NCBI RefSeq assembly: GCF_004011695.2
Contig: NC_082424.1
Location: forward strand, 682,001 to 746,000
DNA length: 64,000 nt
Reading direction: 5' to 3'
Origin: Ascochyta rabiei
Taxonomy: Eukaryota; Ascomycota; Dothideomycetes; Pleosporales; Didymellaceae
Shown: in pieces, positions 42,585-52,581 of the stretch
How the letters are laid out: every line of letters starts with the position of its first letter
Numbering within the stretch: position 1 is the first letter of the stretch
Made by a program: the position numbers and the translations under genes
The notes under the pieces: generated by a model
What the model was told of the DNA's origin: nothing
The model's input: the letters and a program-made list of their open reading frames with translations, nothing else
Database searches by the model: none

Positions 42585-44200
42585 ATGAAGCCAAACACAT
42601 CAACATCCCTCCACGATCGGTCGCAAGCCATTACGGTGACCACCTACGCTCTTACTGGAGCCTTTGTGCTCTTCTTCATTTCACGCCAGATCATGAAAGC
42701 TGTCGTTTTCCGCAAGGTTGCGCTTGACGATCTTTTCATATCTCTCGCGACAGTAAGCAAGAACTGCATCTACTGGGCTACAGCTAACATGAGCAGCTGC
42801 TTGGGATCGGTTTGGCAGTCACCACGCTGGTTCTCTCTTCCAGGGGCTTCGGAGTTCTCGGTATTCTCACTGTCGAACGAGCCAACACCATCATGAAAGG
42901 CTGCTATGCATCAGAGCTCCTTTACATCTCGGCGTTGTGCTTCTCGAAGCTCTCGATTCTCGTCCTGTTCTACAACGTCGTCGTGTTACGTACTCGTCGC
43001 ATTTTTGTCATGGGGTTTGGCGTTTGCATCTTCGCTTGGAGCGTGGCATCGATCATAGCTGCGGCGTTCCAGTGCGCGCTTCCACGGCCTTGGGAGATGA
43101 TGACGTTGCGCTGCTTCAACACAGTCAGTACAACCCCCTTTACTCTTCCAATCTGACTAACGTTGCAGCGAGTATTCTGGGTCGTGTACTGCGCTGTTGA
43201 CATGTCCACGGAGGTCTTCATAATCATGCTTTCTGTCGATCTCGTCGCCCACCTCAGAGTCCGTATGTCGAGGAAATTCGCGGTGGTTGCTTGCTTCACG
43301 CCACGCCTGCTTGTCGTCGCGGCTGCACTTGTCCGCGCCGTCTTTCTCTACCAGGTGACACCGCACGGGAACCCAGAGTACGATCTCTGGATCTCTACCA
43401 TCTGTACCCACGCGCACGTCTGCGCCAGCATCTGCACTGCATGCATCCCGTACATGGTCCCGTTCTTCAAGAGCCTGCAAGGCAACATCTGGCGGTCCTA
43501 TTCGACGAAGAGCTGGACTGCGAGATCCAGATCGAATCGCCTGTCTGGACCGCCACGGAACGTTCTAAGGAAACACGAGGCGAATATCCGATTCGAGTCG
43601 CCCAAGTCTTTTACGAGCCTGGTCAGAGTGTCGATAGTATCGCCGCGGATTCCCAGCCCCACACCCATTAGCCCTTTCATGCCACCGCCTATTCCGACGC
43701 TACGACCAAATGCACGAGGTTTGAGTGTCTCAGGGACGTTGCACGACAGCGAGTCTGATGAGGTGTTTGATATGGTCAGCTTGCACACTGCAATGTCTTT
43801 TGCTCCATCACCTATTGAGGCCCCAGTCGAAGCGCGCCTGTCGAGTGCTGTCGTTATGGAGTCTTTTGAATACCTAGCTCTGTTGGGTAGCCCGGGTACA
43901 TCGAGTTCGAGCTCATGCTACTCCAGCCGCGCTTCGACACCGACAAGAACAGAGCCACACCCGCGCTTTTCACTGTTCCCCCAACATGCACATCCACAAG
44001 CAGTCTCGCCGTCCTCCGCGCAGAACTTGGCAACCTCCGACAGAGCAGTCCACTTAGCGCGTCAGGCCCTGCCAAACCCGGCGACACCGCATTCCTTGGA
44101 CGACTTTGCACATCCTGCGCGCTCAGCGAGTTCAAGATCCCTTCCAAAGTTCAGCACGACACCGCGCTTGCATGCACCACCTCCGACTGCTGGAAAATGA
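42585..44200 (+). CDS. Fungal rhodopsin-like / PTH11-like seven-helix membrane protein
   Basis: Exons 42585-42752, 42797-43123 and 43169-44200. The introns are GTAAGC...GAGCAG (44 nt, with CTAAC branch) and GTCAGT...TTGCAG (45 nt, with CTGACTAAC), giving 508 residues. The first about 290 residues hold seven hydrophobic segments typical of the fungal rhodopsin-like domain (a receptor-like family expanded in plant-associated fungi). They include ALTGAFVLFFISRQIMKAV, the SELLYISALCFSKLSILVLF helix, the RCFNT/VFWVVYCAVDMSTEVF segment split by intron 2, and FTPRLLVVAAALVRAVFL. The last about 200 residues are a Ser/Pro-rich cytosolic tail. Ligand and coupling are unknown. It lies between a tannase and a polygalacturonase gene. 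Confidence 0.85.
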
Positions 44201-44756
44201 TCTGTCTGACACGCACTGTCGCATTCGGTGGCGTTTCTGCTCGAGTAATGGATGCCAGTAGAGACGTTGACCACGTCTTTTCATCACACTTTTCTCGTCA
44301 GCAATATACCGCTTCGGAGTACGCAGTCCCGTCCGGAGCTTGAATCAGGTAGTCGTGACGGTTCCCTAGATCCGTCCACACTTGTGTTCTCGGTGTTAAG
44401 GTTGCATGGGCCGGGAACTGATGATTGGTGGGATTGCATGTCCACACTACTATCGACCGCGATGCTGCCGCTTGTTTCGTTCACTCGTATATTCGCAGAC
44501 CAGAGTCATGAGGACGACCGTGACCATTTTCGCAACGCTCCTCGAACTGCGCAGGGTTCAGTAATTGGAGGACGTTGGTGCACCGTCTCATTTACAACAT
44601 GGAAGAATTGCCCCCAGATAGATTGCAACGACGCGTCTGGGAAAACATAGGCGATTGAGACTGCTCGCTCTCCGCAGATATAAAGGTCAATCCAAGTCAA
44701 GCATCCCAGCCAAGCAGCCAAGTCTCTTACTGCCAATAAGCTTTCTATCCTCCATC
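44201..44756. other. Promoter region of the polygalacturonase gene
   Basis: No gene is supported. It contains a clear TATA box listed separately. Confidence 0.5.
44679..44684 (+). promoter_or_regulatory. TATA box of the polygalacturonase gene
   Basis: TATAAA lies 73 bp before the ATG at 44757, the classical spacing for an inducible fungal secreted-enzyme gene. Confidence 0.65.
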
Positions 44757-45997
44757 ATGCATCTCTTATCTGTCGTTGCGTTGACCGCATCCCTCGCCGC
44801 GCCAGCTCTTGCAGCACCAGCGCCGGCTATTACCCCTGCTCCCGAGGCCGCTGTGGTCAAGCGAGCCACCAGCTGTACCTTTTCTGGCTCGGCCGGTGCT
44901 GCTTCCGCGAGTCAGTCGCAGGCAGCATGCGCCACGATTGTTCTGAACAACGTTGCCGTCCCCTCTGGCACGACGCTGGATCTCTCCAAGCTTGCTGACG
45001 ACACCACTGTCATCTTCGAAGGCACAACCACCTGGGGCTACAAGGAGTGGGCTGGGCCTCTACTCTCCATCGCCGGCAACAAGATCACCGTCAAGGGCGC
45101 CACGGGTGCAGTGCTCGACGCGGATGGCGCACGTTGGTGGGACGGAAAGGGTGGCAACGGCGGAAAGACAAAGCCAAAGTTTTTCGCCGCCCACAACCTC
45201 AAGACTTCGAGCATCACCAATCTGAGCATCAAGAACACACCCGTCCAGGCTGTGAGCATTGCCGGCTGCGATGGGCTGACAATCACCGACATGACCATCG
45301 ACGACTCTGCTGGCGACACGGGCAGCCTTGGCCACAACACCGACGGTTTCGACATTGGAACGAGCTCCAACGTAACCGTAAATAACGCCAAGGTTTATAA
45401 CCAAGATGACTGCGTTGCCGTCAACTCGGGAACTGTAAGTAAAGGCTTGTACTTCTGCGACCACACTGACCCTCCACCAGGACATCACTTTCCAGAACGG
45501 GCTCTGCTCTGGCGGACACGGCTTGTCCATTGGATCCGTCGGCGGTCGCTCAAATAACGTTGTCGACACTGTCACCTTCTATAACAACGTCATCCAGAAC
45601 TCGGTCAACGGCCTCCGCGTCAAGGCCTCCGTCGGCGACACTGGTACCATCAACAAGGTGACCTACAACAAGATCACCCTCAAGAACATCTCCAAGTAAG
45701 CGACGCGTCTCGATGAGTCTTTCACATGACTAACGACCCAGGTACGGCGCCCTCATCGAGCAGAACTACGATGGCGGTGACTTGAAGGGTACGGCTGGCA
45801 CTGGCATTCCTATCACCAACCTGGTCGTCGAGAACATCACCGGTACTGGCGCCGTTTCGAGCTCCGGCTACGATGTTGTCGTCACCTGTGGTAGCAGCAC
45901 GTCTTGCACTGGCTGGACTTGGTCGAACGTCGCCATCACTGGTGGTAAGACCTACGGCAGCTGCACCAACGTCCCCAGCGTTACCAAGTGCTCGTAG
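44757..45997 (+). CDS. Endopolygalacturonase (GH28), secreted
   Basis: Hydrolyses the alpha-1,4-galacturonan backbone of pectin. Exons 44757-45434, 45481-45695 and 45742-45997, with introns GTAAGT...CACCAG and GTAAGC...ACCCAG (46 nt each), giving 382 residues. A signal peptide ([20 protein letters not shown]) and a short propeptide ending in a KR site (VVKRATS) precede the right-handed beta-helix. GH28 active-site motifs are all present in order: [21 protein letters not shown] (across the exon 2 start), and RVK in place of the more common RIK. The C-terminal disulfide region CGSSTSC ... [10 protein letters not shown] closes the domain. Length is normal for the family. Confidence 0.97.
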
Positions 45998-46704
45998 GTG
46001 TTGTCGATCATTGGAAGGTACGCAGGATGACGTAGCGGATTGACTCTGCTCTCTGTCATGGATAGTCATTCAGTGTTCACTTCGAGTTTGCAGCGACCGA
46101 AGTGCCTGAGGACTTGTGGTGACGTGTTCGAAGGATTAATGTTTGTGGTTTTCAATGCGGTTTTTGAGGTGTTCTTCTAGCGGCAGTAGAATCTGTAGGT
46201 GTGGTCCGAATAAAGTGGCTGACGAACCGGTATTTGCAAGAACGAAGGCACCGAATCTCAGTGAAAGTCATCTGCACGTGACGGCCCCACTTCCCTGACA
46301 GGCTGCTCTCACCTCACCGCCGATTCAATCCACTGACTGCGTCTTTTCTCTACAGCATCAACACGCAATGGCTGCAGCGCCAGAGGATGAGTGCGATCGG
46401 CTTCGGTCAGAGCTGCTACAGTGCGTCGCCTCTGATACAGGCCTCGTGAACTGCTGACTGCAACAGGGCTCGCATCGCAATGTCAGCTCACTACGCAGCT
46501 CTCAGAATATGACCTGATTGGTTGATCTCCGCCGCTTGCACCGCTTTTGGCTAGCACTCGGAACGCTGTGAGCACCTGAGTAAGCTCAGCACCCAGATGG
46601 ATTGTCAAAGATGGATTGTCAAAGATGGATTGTCAAAGATGGATTGTCAAGGTGCGCATTTGCGTGAATCTATCTCGAGTCTTACCACCTTTCATTCTGT
46701 AACC
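45998..46704. other. Spacer with a 14-bp tandem repeat
   Basis: 3' flank of the polygalacturonase gene, promoter of the following gene, and the perfect repeat at 46595-46650. A short frame at 46369 (MAAAPEDECDRLRSELLQ) resembles the start of the next gene's helical N-terminus, but no join is demonstrated. Confidence 0.45.
46595..46650 (+). repeat. Four perfect copies of a 14-bp unit
   Basis: agatggattgtcaa is repeated four times without a mismatch, ending 55 bp before the start codon at 46705, so it lies in the promoter or leader of that gene. Confidence 0.97.
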
Positions 46705-47809
46705 ATGCCCCAAAAATCCTGCTTAGAGCTGCAACAGCTACTGCGCAGTCGTGCGTTTGAGTAAGGCCAAGCAGGCACGGAGTATACCAAAGAACTAACA
46801 CAGGAGCAGAGCACTCACAATCGAACGAGCACGAAGATCTCGCGTCCATGCGCTGCAGCAGAAACTCAACGCTCTTGAACATGACTTGGCCATTGAAGCA
46901 GCCGAAACCCGACTCAATCTGGAGCAATACGCAAAGTCAGAATGCCGCACGCTGACCGACATGTTCATGCTCAAGCTTCCCCGAGAACTGCGAGATATGG
47001 TCTACCGTCATTTGAGTACCAAATTCGAGGAACGCATTGACAGCGACTACTTCCGCTCCACCATGGATCCCGTGACAAAGTGCTACTCGCACGACGAAGC
47101 GCGCTGGAAGACGACACGTTTTCCGGACCACTTCTGGAACACCGACTATGTGGATCCTGAATTCGTGCGGGAGCTGAGCATCAACTACTACCGCACATCG
47201 AGCTTCGTGTTCGGCGACGGGCAAGGCCTGATATCCAAGTTCCTCAACACTGACCAACTGGGTCTTGGGTTCCCGCCGAAAGAACTGGTGTCGAACCTCG
47301 AAGTGCGGCTCAGTGCGATAACGCATGATCGCGGCTCATTCCGCGCGTACATCTTCGGTATGCCGAAACCGCCGGAGAGACTGCAGGCAGCGCTCGAGGG
47401 ATTGATGGAGTTGAAGTCTGGGTCGAACGTCTGTGTCCAATTCTCGACCGAGGCCAAATGCGAGACGGAAAGAAGAGAGCTGTTTGCTGGGGCGCTGCCT
47501 GTGCTGTTTCCAAGGATGCAGGTAGCCATGTTGGCAGGGTACCAGCTCAAATTCGTGCTAGATCGAAAGTATGCGTTTCGGCTGGAGGGCGACATTCTGG
47601 AGGGCCTAGAGGAACGGTTGTGGGATGTGGGTGTGTTCCAATTCTCGCTGGAAACGGCCGCTGATGATCGCAGATGCCCGATTACTACAACACGGACGGC
47701 TCATCTTTCCGTGCAGCATCGAACGCGAGTCCGTTCAGCCCTTACACAGACTGAGTGGAGTCGGAATGAATTTGGACGTTTTGAACATGGAGAATCGCTG
47801 AATTCGTAA
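46705..47809 (+). CDS. Fungal hypothetical protein with an F-box/2EXR-like N-terminal pattern
   Basis: Exons 46705-46760 and 46804-47809. The 43-nt intron has a GTAAGG donor, a GAACTAAC branch site and an ACACAG acceptor, and phase 2 fits exactly, giving 353 residues. The N-terminus (to about 60) is a charged helix. It is followed by MFMLKLPRELRDMVYRHL, the Leu-Pro-x-Glu-(L/I)-R-x-x-(V/I)-Y pattern shared by many fungal F-box-like and 2EXR proteins. The rest is an unrecognised globular region (SINYYRTSSFVFGDGQGLIS, LGLGFPPKELVSNLEVRLS). There is no signal peptide or membrane segment. A specific function cannot be assigned. Confidence 0.75.
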
Positions 47810-47819
47810 CATCATCAAT

Positions 47820-49705
47820 CTAGTGAACCTGAGCACCACCGAGGCTTTTGCGAAGACCCCGCATGCCGCCCATTGAAACAAGAAGTCCAAGAAGAGCAAG
47901 TCCGACACAGCAGAAGAGACCCGTTTGGTACTGCTTCGCTTTGGTGTGCCCCTTTTTGATATCGACGGCGTCCACAACAGCAGCGGCAAGCGCGAGACTG
48001 ACGCCCGATCCGATCTGGAATGCTGTGTTGACGAGCCCACCGCACAGAGACTTCACGTTGGTGGGAACAGACTCAAGCATGATGTTGGTGATACAGATGT
48101 AGCAGATGCTAACACCCACGACGACCATGACCGAGGTAGGCAGGATGTATCGCCAGCTACGAGACTGTCAGCAGGGTGTACGCTTGCCGTGTTGGCTGTG
48201 ACTTACAAGCTGGGGTCTTCTGCTGGCATCAAACTCGCAGGGATAGGAGAAATCAGAGTCGTCACCATGCCGAGCGACATGAGATAGCGAATGTCCATAT
48301 ACTTCATCCACTTGGCAAGAACCATGTTCGTCGCGAAGCCTGCGGCGCCCATTGGCAGGAAGCGCAGTGCAGTGGCGCCTGCTGACAGCTTCGCGACCTC
48401 CTGGGCCTGCAATACGACGTAGTAGATCACGGTCTGATAAGCCCCATACACCACTGGTATTGTTAGCACTGCTCGGAGAAGCGCGACTCATGACCTACCA
48501 AACCCCGTGATCCACAACGGTGCAAAGTTCTTGATTTTCCAGAGTGACATTGGCATGATCGGATTCCGCACCTTCTTCTCCACGTACGTAAAGACTCCGA
48601 GCATAGCGACCGAGATGACCAGCAGAGCAATGATGAAGGCTTTGTTCCAGCCGTACTCGCCTCCGCTGGACAAGACGAAGGAGAGCAAAATCAAGCCTGA
48701 GGTGGAAAGACCTGCTCCGAGGAAGTCGAGACTTGGTTTGGCGCTGCCTTCGCGGCGGTCCTTGGGAAGATAGAAGCAGCCGACAAGTCCTAGCGGGGTT
48801 GTGACTGCGACGGCGATGCGGAAGATGTACCGCCAGCCCAGCGCTTCAGTCACGAAGCCGCCAAACAGGAGACCCGCACAAAAGCCGATGGCGCCACTTG
48901 CACCGAAAAAGGTCAGCGCCACTACTCGCTCACTGGCGACAAAGTGGGAGCTGATGATCCCAATGGCCGAGGGCACTGTCATGGCCGCGCCTATCCCCTG
49001 GAGCGCGCGGAAGATGGCAATCTGGATGAAGGAGGTAGCGAAGCCGTTTGCCAGTGTCCAGATGGAAAGCCAAAACATGCCAGCGCTGAAGATTAGCCTT
49101 CTCCCGTATCTGTCGGACAGCACCCCAGAAAACAGCAAAAACCCTCCAAAGGTAAGCGTGTATGCGGACAGAAGCCACTGAAGGTCGCCAGACGAGACGT
49201 TGAACTCTGCCTGCACTTCTGGAAGGGACAGGTTGACAGCGGTCATGAAGACGTTATCCATGAGCTGCGCGCCGCATGTAATGACCAAGATCAGGACGCC
49301 GCGCCACGTGTGGATGGAGCCTATGTCGGGGTACGCTTCTTCGGGAAACATCAACGGGCGCATCTGGGAAGATTTCGGAGTCGCCCATCCTGGGGTCGCT
49401 TGGCCTGACGGGCTCATCCAGCCTGCGGGCGTTGCTGTGCCTGGCGTGGTCCATCCTGGAGTCGACGCGCCGGCTGGTGTTTGCGCGCCTGCTGGTGTGA
49501 TTGCAATTGAGCTTGTTGGGGGCAACTCGGAGAAGCCAACTCGCTTGCCCTGCCCCGCGAGGTCTGGAAAGTATGAAGACCGTGCTGAGATGCTGGCCGC
49601 TTTCGGTGTGGATAGTGGGGTCTGGTCTACCTGACCAGTCGCAACAAAGGAACGTCGCCGCTCGCCAGTTGTTTGGCTAAGCTCAAGGGCAGTCTGGGTA
49701 GACAT
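47820..49705 (-). CDS. MFS drug/metabolite transporter (DHA-type)
   Basis: Exons on the minus strand are 49705-48499, 48453-48207 and 48156-47820. Introns are 45 nt (GTAGGT, CTAAC branch, ACCAG) and 50 nt (GTAAGT, CTGAC branch, CGTAG), and all phases agree, giving 596 residues. The first about 130 residues are cytosolic and contain an unusual tandem of TP-G-A/W motifs (ITPAGAQTPAGASTPGW and onward). The membrane part follows: WRGVLILVITCGAQLMDNVF, the loop signature GVLSDRYGRRLIF (motif A), LQGIGAAMTVPSAIGIISS and GWRYIFRIAVAVTTPLGLVGCF (motif C-like region), then about 14 helices in total. A proton-driven exporter is the usual role in this branch; the substrate is unknown. The gene converges with the F-box-like gene, with only 10 bp between coding ends. 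Confidence 0.92.
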
Positions 49706-50304
49706 CTTGAGAGTTGGCAGTATCGAGAGGTCAAGGTAGAATTTGCGGTTTGCTTGGTCTTTGTACGACTTCTTCAAGACAGCTCAAGCGGGAAGTTGGG
49801 CCGTCACGTCATGTTGGATCCGAAAAAGTGGATCTCTCCAGATAAGAATCTGGCAAACGTGGCAGCAAGCGGAGAAAATTGCCTGGACTAGGCGGTCTAT
49901 CTTCCAAGCGTAGTATCGTGAACAGATTTTACACCCTCTTCTGTGGTGTTGAGGCGTCAGGATTTTCGCCGGTCCACCACCGTGTTGTGAGAAGTGGCAA
50001 CGGTGCGCCCACGTGGCGAGCGCTGCATAGCCGGTGGTTGGCGAGACCGACGCAGGATTTGTAGAGGCGTCAAACGTTTGCACAGCTTGAGGCGGATGAG
50101 TCGTCATGATCAGTTTGCCATCCGCTGCAGGGCTCCCGCATCTACAACTCGAGAGCTAAGCCCGAATCAACGTAGATGCCTCGCTTAACCATACCCCTGT
50201 CTGTGCAAATTCCGAAACACTACGAACTCATCGTGCGCACGCTCACGTGAATTGCGTAGACATCTCGAGCATCTAGCCACGAGACCCTATTGCGACGCCC
50301 TGCC
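49706..50304. other. Divergent promoter of the MFS and MYND genes
   Basis: About 600 bp; no gene or repeat recognised. Confidence 0.5.
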
Positions 50305-50702
50305 ATGACTGAGCCATCGAGTTCCACTACCGGTACCAGGCCCTTCAACAACGCCAACATCACCTACTAACAAACGCAGCAGAGCCATCGTCTTCCGGCA
50401 AGGCTACCGAGGCCTGCGCACAGTGCAACAAGACGGATGTGCCTCTGAAAGCATGCAACAAGTGCCACACCACAATGTACTGTGGCAAGGATTGTCAGAA
50501 AGCACACTTCAAGACGCATAAAAAGGTGTGCGCATCTCTCGCACAGGAGTATGTCAAGAACAACGAGCCCAAGATGGCTAGCAGATCGGCACCGAAGTCG
50601 GGCGACAGGTCTGCTGGGCTGCAGAAGTGGCAGGTATGCGACGTTCTGCGGTTAAATCTGGTCATCGGCGCAGACGCTGACGGAGAGCAGTTCGACACCT
50701 GA
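50305..50702 (+). CDS. Short MYND-type zinc-finger protein
   Basis: Exon 1 is 50305-50332 (MTEPSSSTT plus one base). The 47-nt intron (GTACCA, CTACTAAC branch, CGCAG) leads to exon 2 from 50380. A complete MYND finger follows: CAQCNKTDVPLKACNKC...MYCGKDCQKAHFKTHKKVC, with all seven Cys and the His in place, a protein-interaction module. The frame ends at 50702, giving 117 residues if unspliced. A further stop-free 57-nt intron (50634-50690, GTATGC donor, GCTGACG branch, GAGCAG acceptor) may be removed, leaving 98 residues ending LQKWQFDT. Relatives in other fungi are usually longer after the finger, so the gene may be 3'-truncated. Confidence 0.8.
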
Positions 50703-51714
50703 GCATCGAGCACCGGCTGAACAGCTTAAATGCAACAGGAGGCAGTTGTTGTACGGGTTCAATTTCCGCTCCGCCATCCGCTGTGCGCTGCTGAGGTCTG
50801 GATGTGATGGCGGAAGCACACAGCCGCATTTCCGGAAGAACGGCAAGCTGCGACGGAAATCTTGCCCACGGCAGAGACGGCAGGAGGTTATCGCAACGTC
50901 GCTCGCGTCTACTCAGCTGGATCAGTGCTTGTATGACGGGAGTAGTAGAACAAATGAAGTTCTTGAAGTCCCTGAAACTCAGAATGTTAACGAACTGATC
51001 ATCCCTACTGACTGATGCATTGGACAAGCCCCGAGTACGAAAGGTAAGAAGAACAGCCGCTTACGGAGCCATGATGAGCTGCATCCTGTTGACTGGGTGA
51101 CCAGAGTTCTTCCATTTACTTCTGTATCAGCATTCGCTTAGATGTTGGCGATTTCCACTCCGCTCCGCTCGATGTGGACGTTGTGGCGGAGGCTCGTGAG
51201 CTACTTCGGAAGAGCGGCAAGGCATTGCATCTGCGGCTCCTACGGCAAGAGTTTGTTTCGACGTCGTTCTAACGCACTCCCTAGCGTCGATTTTCGAAGG
51301 TGCGCTGACCTCATTTCGAACATCACATGTGCCACCAGGCAAGGCAGATCTTTTTGGGTAATCGCGGTTAGGAGATTAGAAATGCAGAGGGTGTTGCTTA
51401 CAGTGGAGCATCAGTCAGACAAAGCGGCACGTAGAGCACTTTAGCAATGTCGTGCACGTAAACTTCAAACTCAGATGTAGGTACAGGAGGTGAAGCTCCA
51501 GGCATGCATTCATCACCAAAAATCATATGCGAGCAACCATGTGGGAACAGTGTGTATTACATGAGTTCAAAGAGTGTAACAAGAATCCGCTTTCAAAGCT
51601 TCCAATGTATCGAATGCATCAAATCGTGCCAAATTGCATCTAAGCGTCTGTGATCCCATTGCGCGTTGCCGAGTGGCGTGTCGAGCGACCTGCCAAGCGA
51701 GCAGGAGTAACTGT
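50703..51714. other. Gene-free interval with diverged duplicate segments
   Basis: No gene is supported. Segments near 50760-50880 and 51150-51270 share short blocks in the same order (atttccRctccgc, tggcggaRgc, cggaagaRcggcaag), suggesting an old tandem duplication or relic. Confidence 0.35.
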
Positions 51715-52581
51715 CTAGCAAGCCTTGATGGCCGAGGCAGTGTACTTGCAGTTGTTGGAGGGGCCCTTGGAGACGGACTTGGGCTCGTTGCCGGGGGTGG
51801 TGCCCTTGAACTCCTCGCAGATGGCCTTGACGGAGGTGGCGCAGGTGCCGGTGATGGAGGCGGTGCCGCCGAAGTTGGGGTTGATACCGGCGAGGAGCTT
51901 ACCGCTGTAGGACTGGGAGGCTGTTAGTGCTGCTTGTGTGTCTTGGTTGCTGAGCTTACCTTGACGTTCTTGATGACGACGCTGCGAGAGACAGAGTTCT
52001 TGCAGTTGCCGCAAGCACGGTAGAGCTTGCCGAAGTCGGAAACCTGGAAGCCGTCGATGGTGACGGTTCCCTTGCCGTTGTGCTGGACAACCTTGTCGGC
52101 GGCAGACTGGGCACCGCCACCGCTGACCAAGGCGTTACCGTCACCCTTCAGGGTGAGAGCGTCCTCGCAGACATCGACCCACCAGACGTTCTGGATGGTG
52201 CAGGCGCCCTTGCAGTGGACACCCTCGATCTGGTCTGCGAAATGTCAGTTTGTGGCGTGGGCCTTGGACGTGGTGATGCTTACCCTTGCCGATGATGGCG
52301 TTCTTGAGAGTACCGCCGTTCTCGATGATGAAGACGGCGTCAGCGTCGCCACCCTCAGCCTGACCAGTGCAGGAAACACCACGGCCGTAGGTCTTGAGGC
52401 CACCGTCGAAGGTGCCGGAGATTTTCTTGGCCGCCTTGTAGGTAACGGAGCCCTTGGAGGCGGGGATGGAGATGGTGGCACGCTTGCTCATGGCGAAGGC
52501 ATCAGCAGGGGCGGAAGCGGCAGGGCCGGCGGCAATGGGGGCGGCGAAGGCGGCAATGGCGGCAATGATGGTGAACTTCAT
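51715..52581 (-). CDS. Pectate lyase, PL3 family, secreted
   Basis: Cleaves de-esterified pectin by beta-elimination, Ca2+-dependent. Exons on the minus strand are 52581-52284, 52234-51960 and 51912-51715. Introns are 49 nt (GTAAGC...TTCGCAG) and 47 nt (GTAAGC, CACTAAC branch, CTCCCAG), giving 256 residues. A signal peptide ([20 protein letters not shown]) and a short propeptide ending SKR precede the small PL3 beta-helix. Family blocks are [69 protein letters not shown] and the C-terminal cysteine pair [11 protein letters not shown]. Length is typical of fungal PL3 enzymes. Together with the GH28 gene 6 kb away it gives complementary pectin backbone cleavage. Confidence 0.96.
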
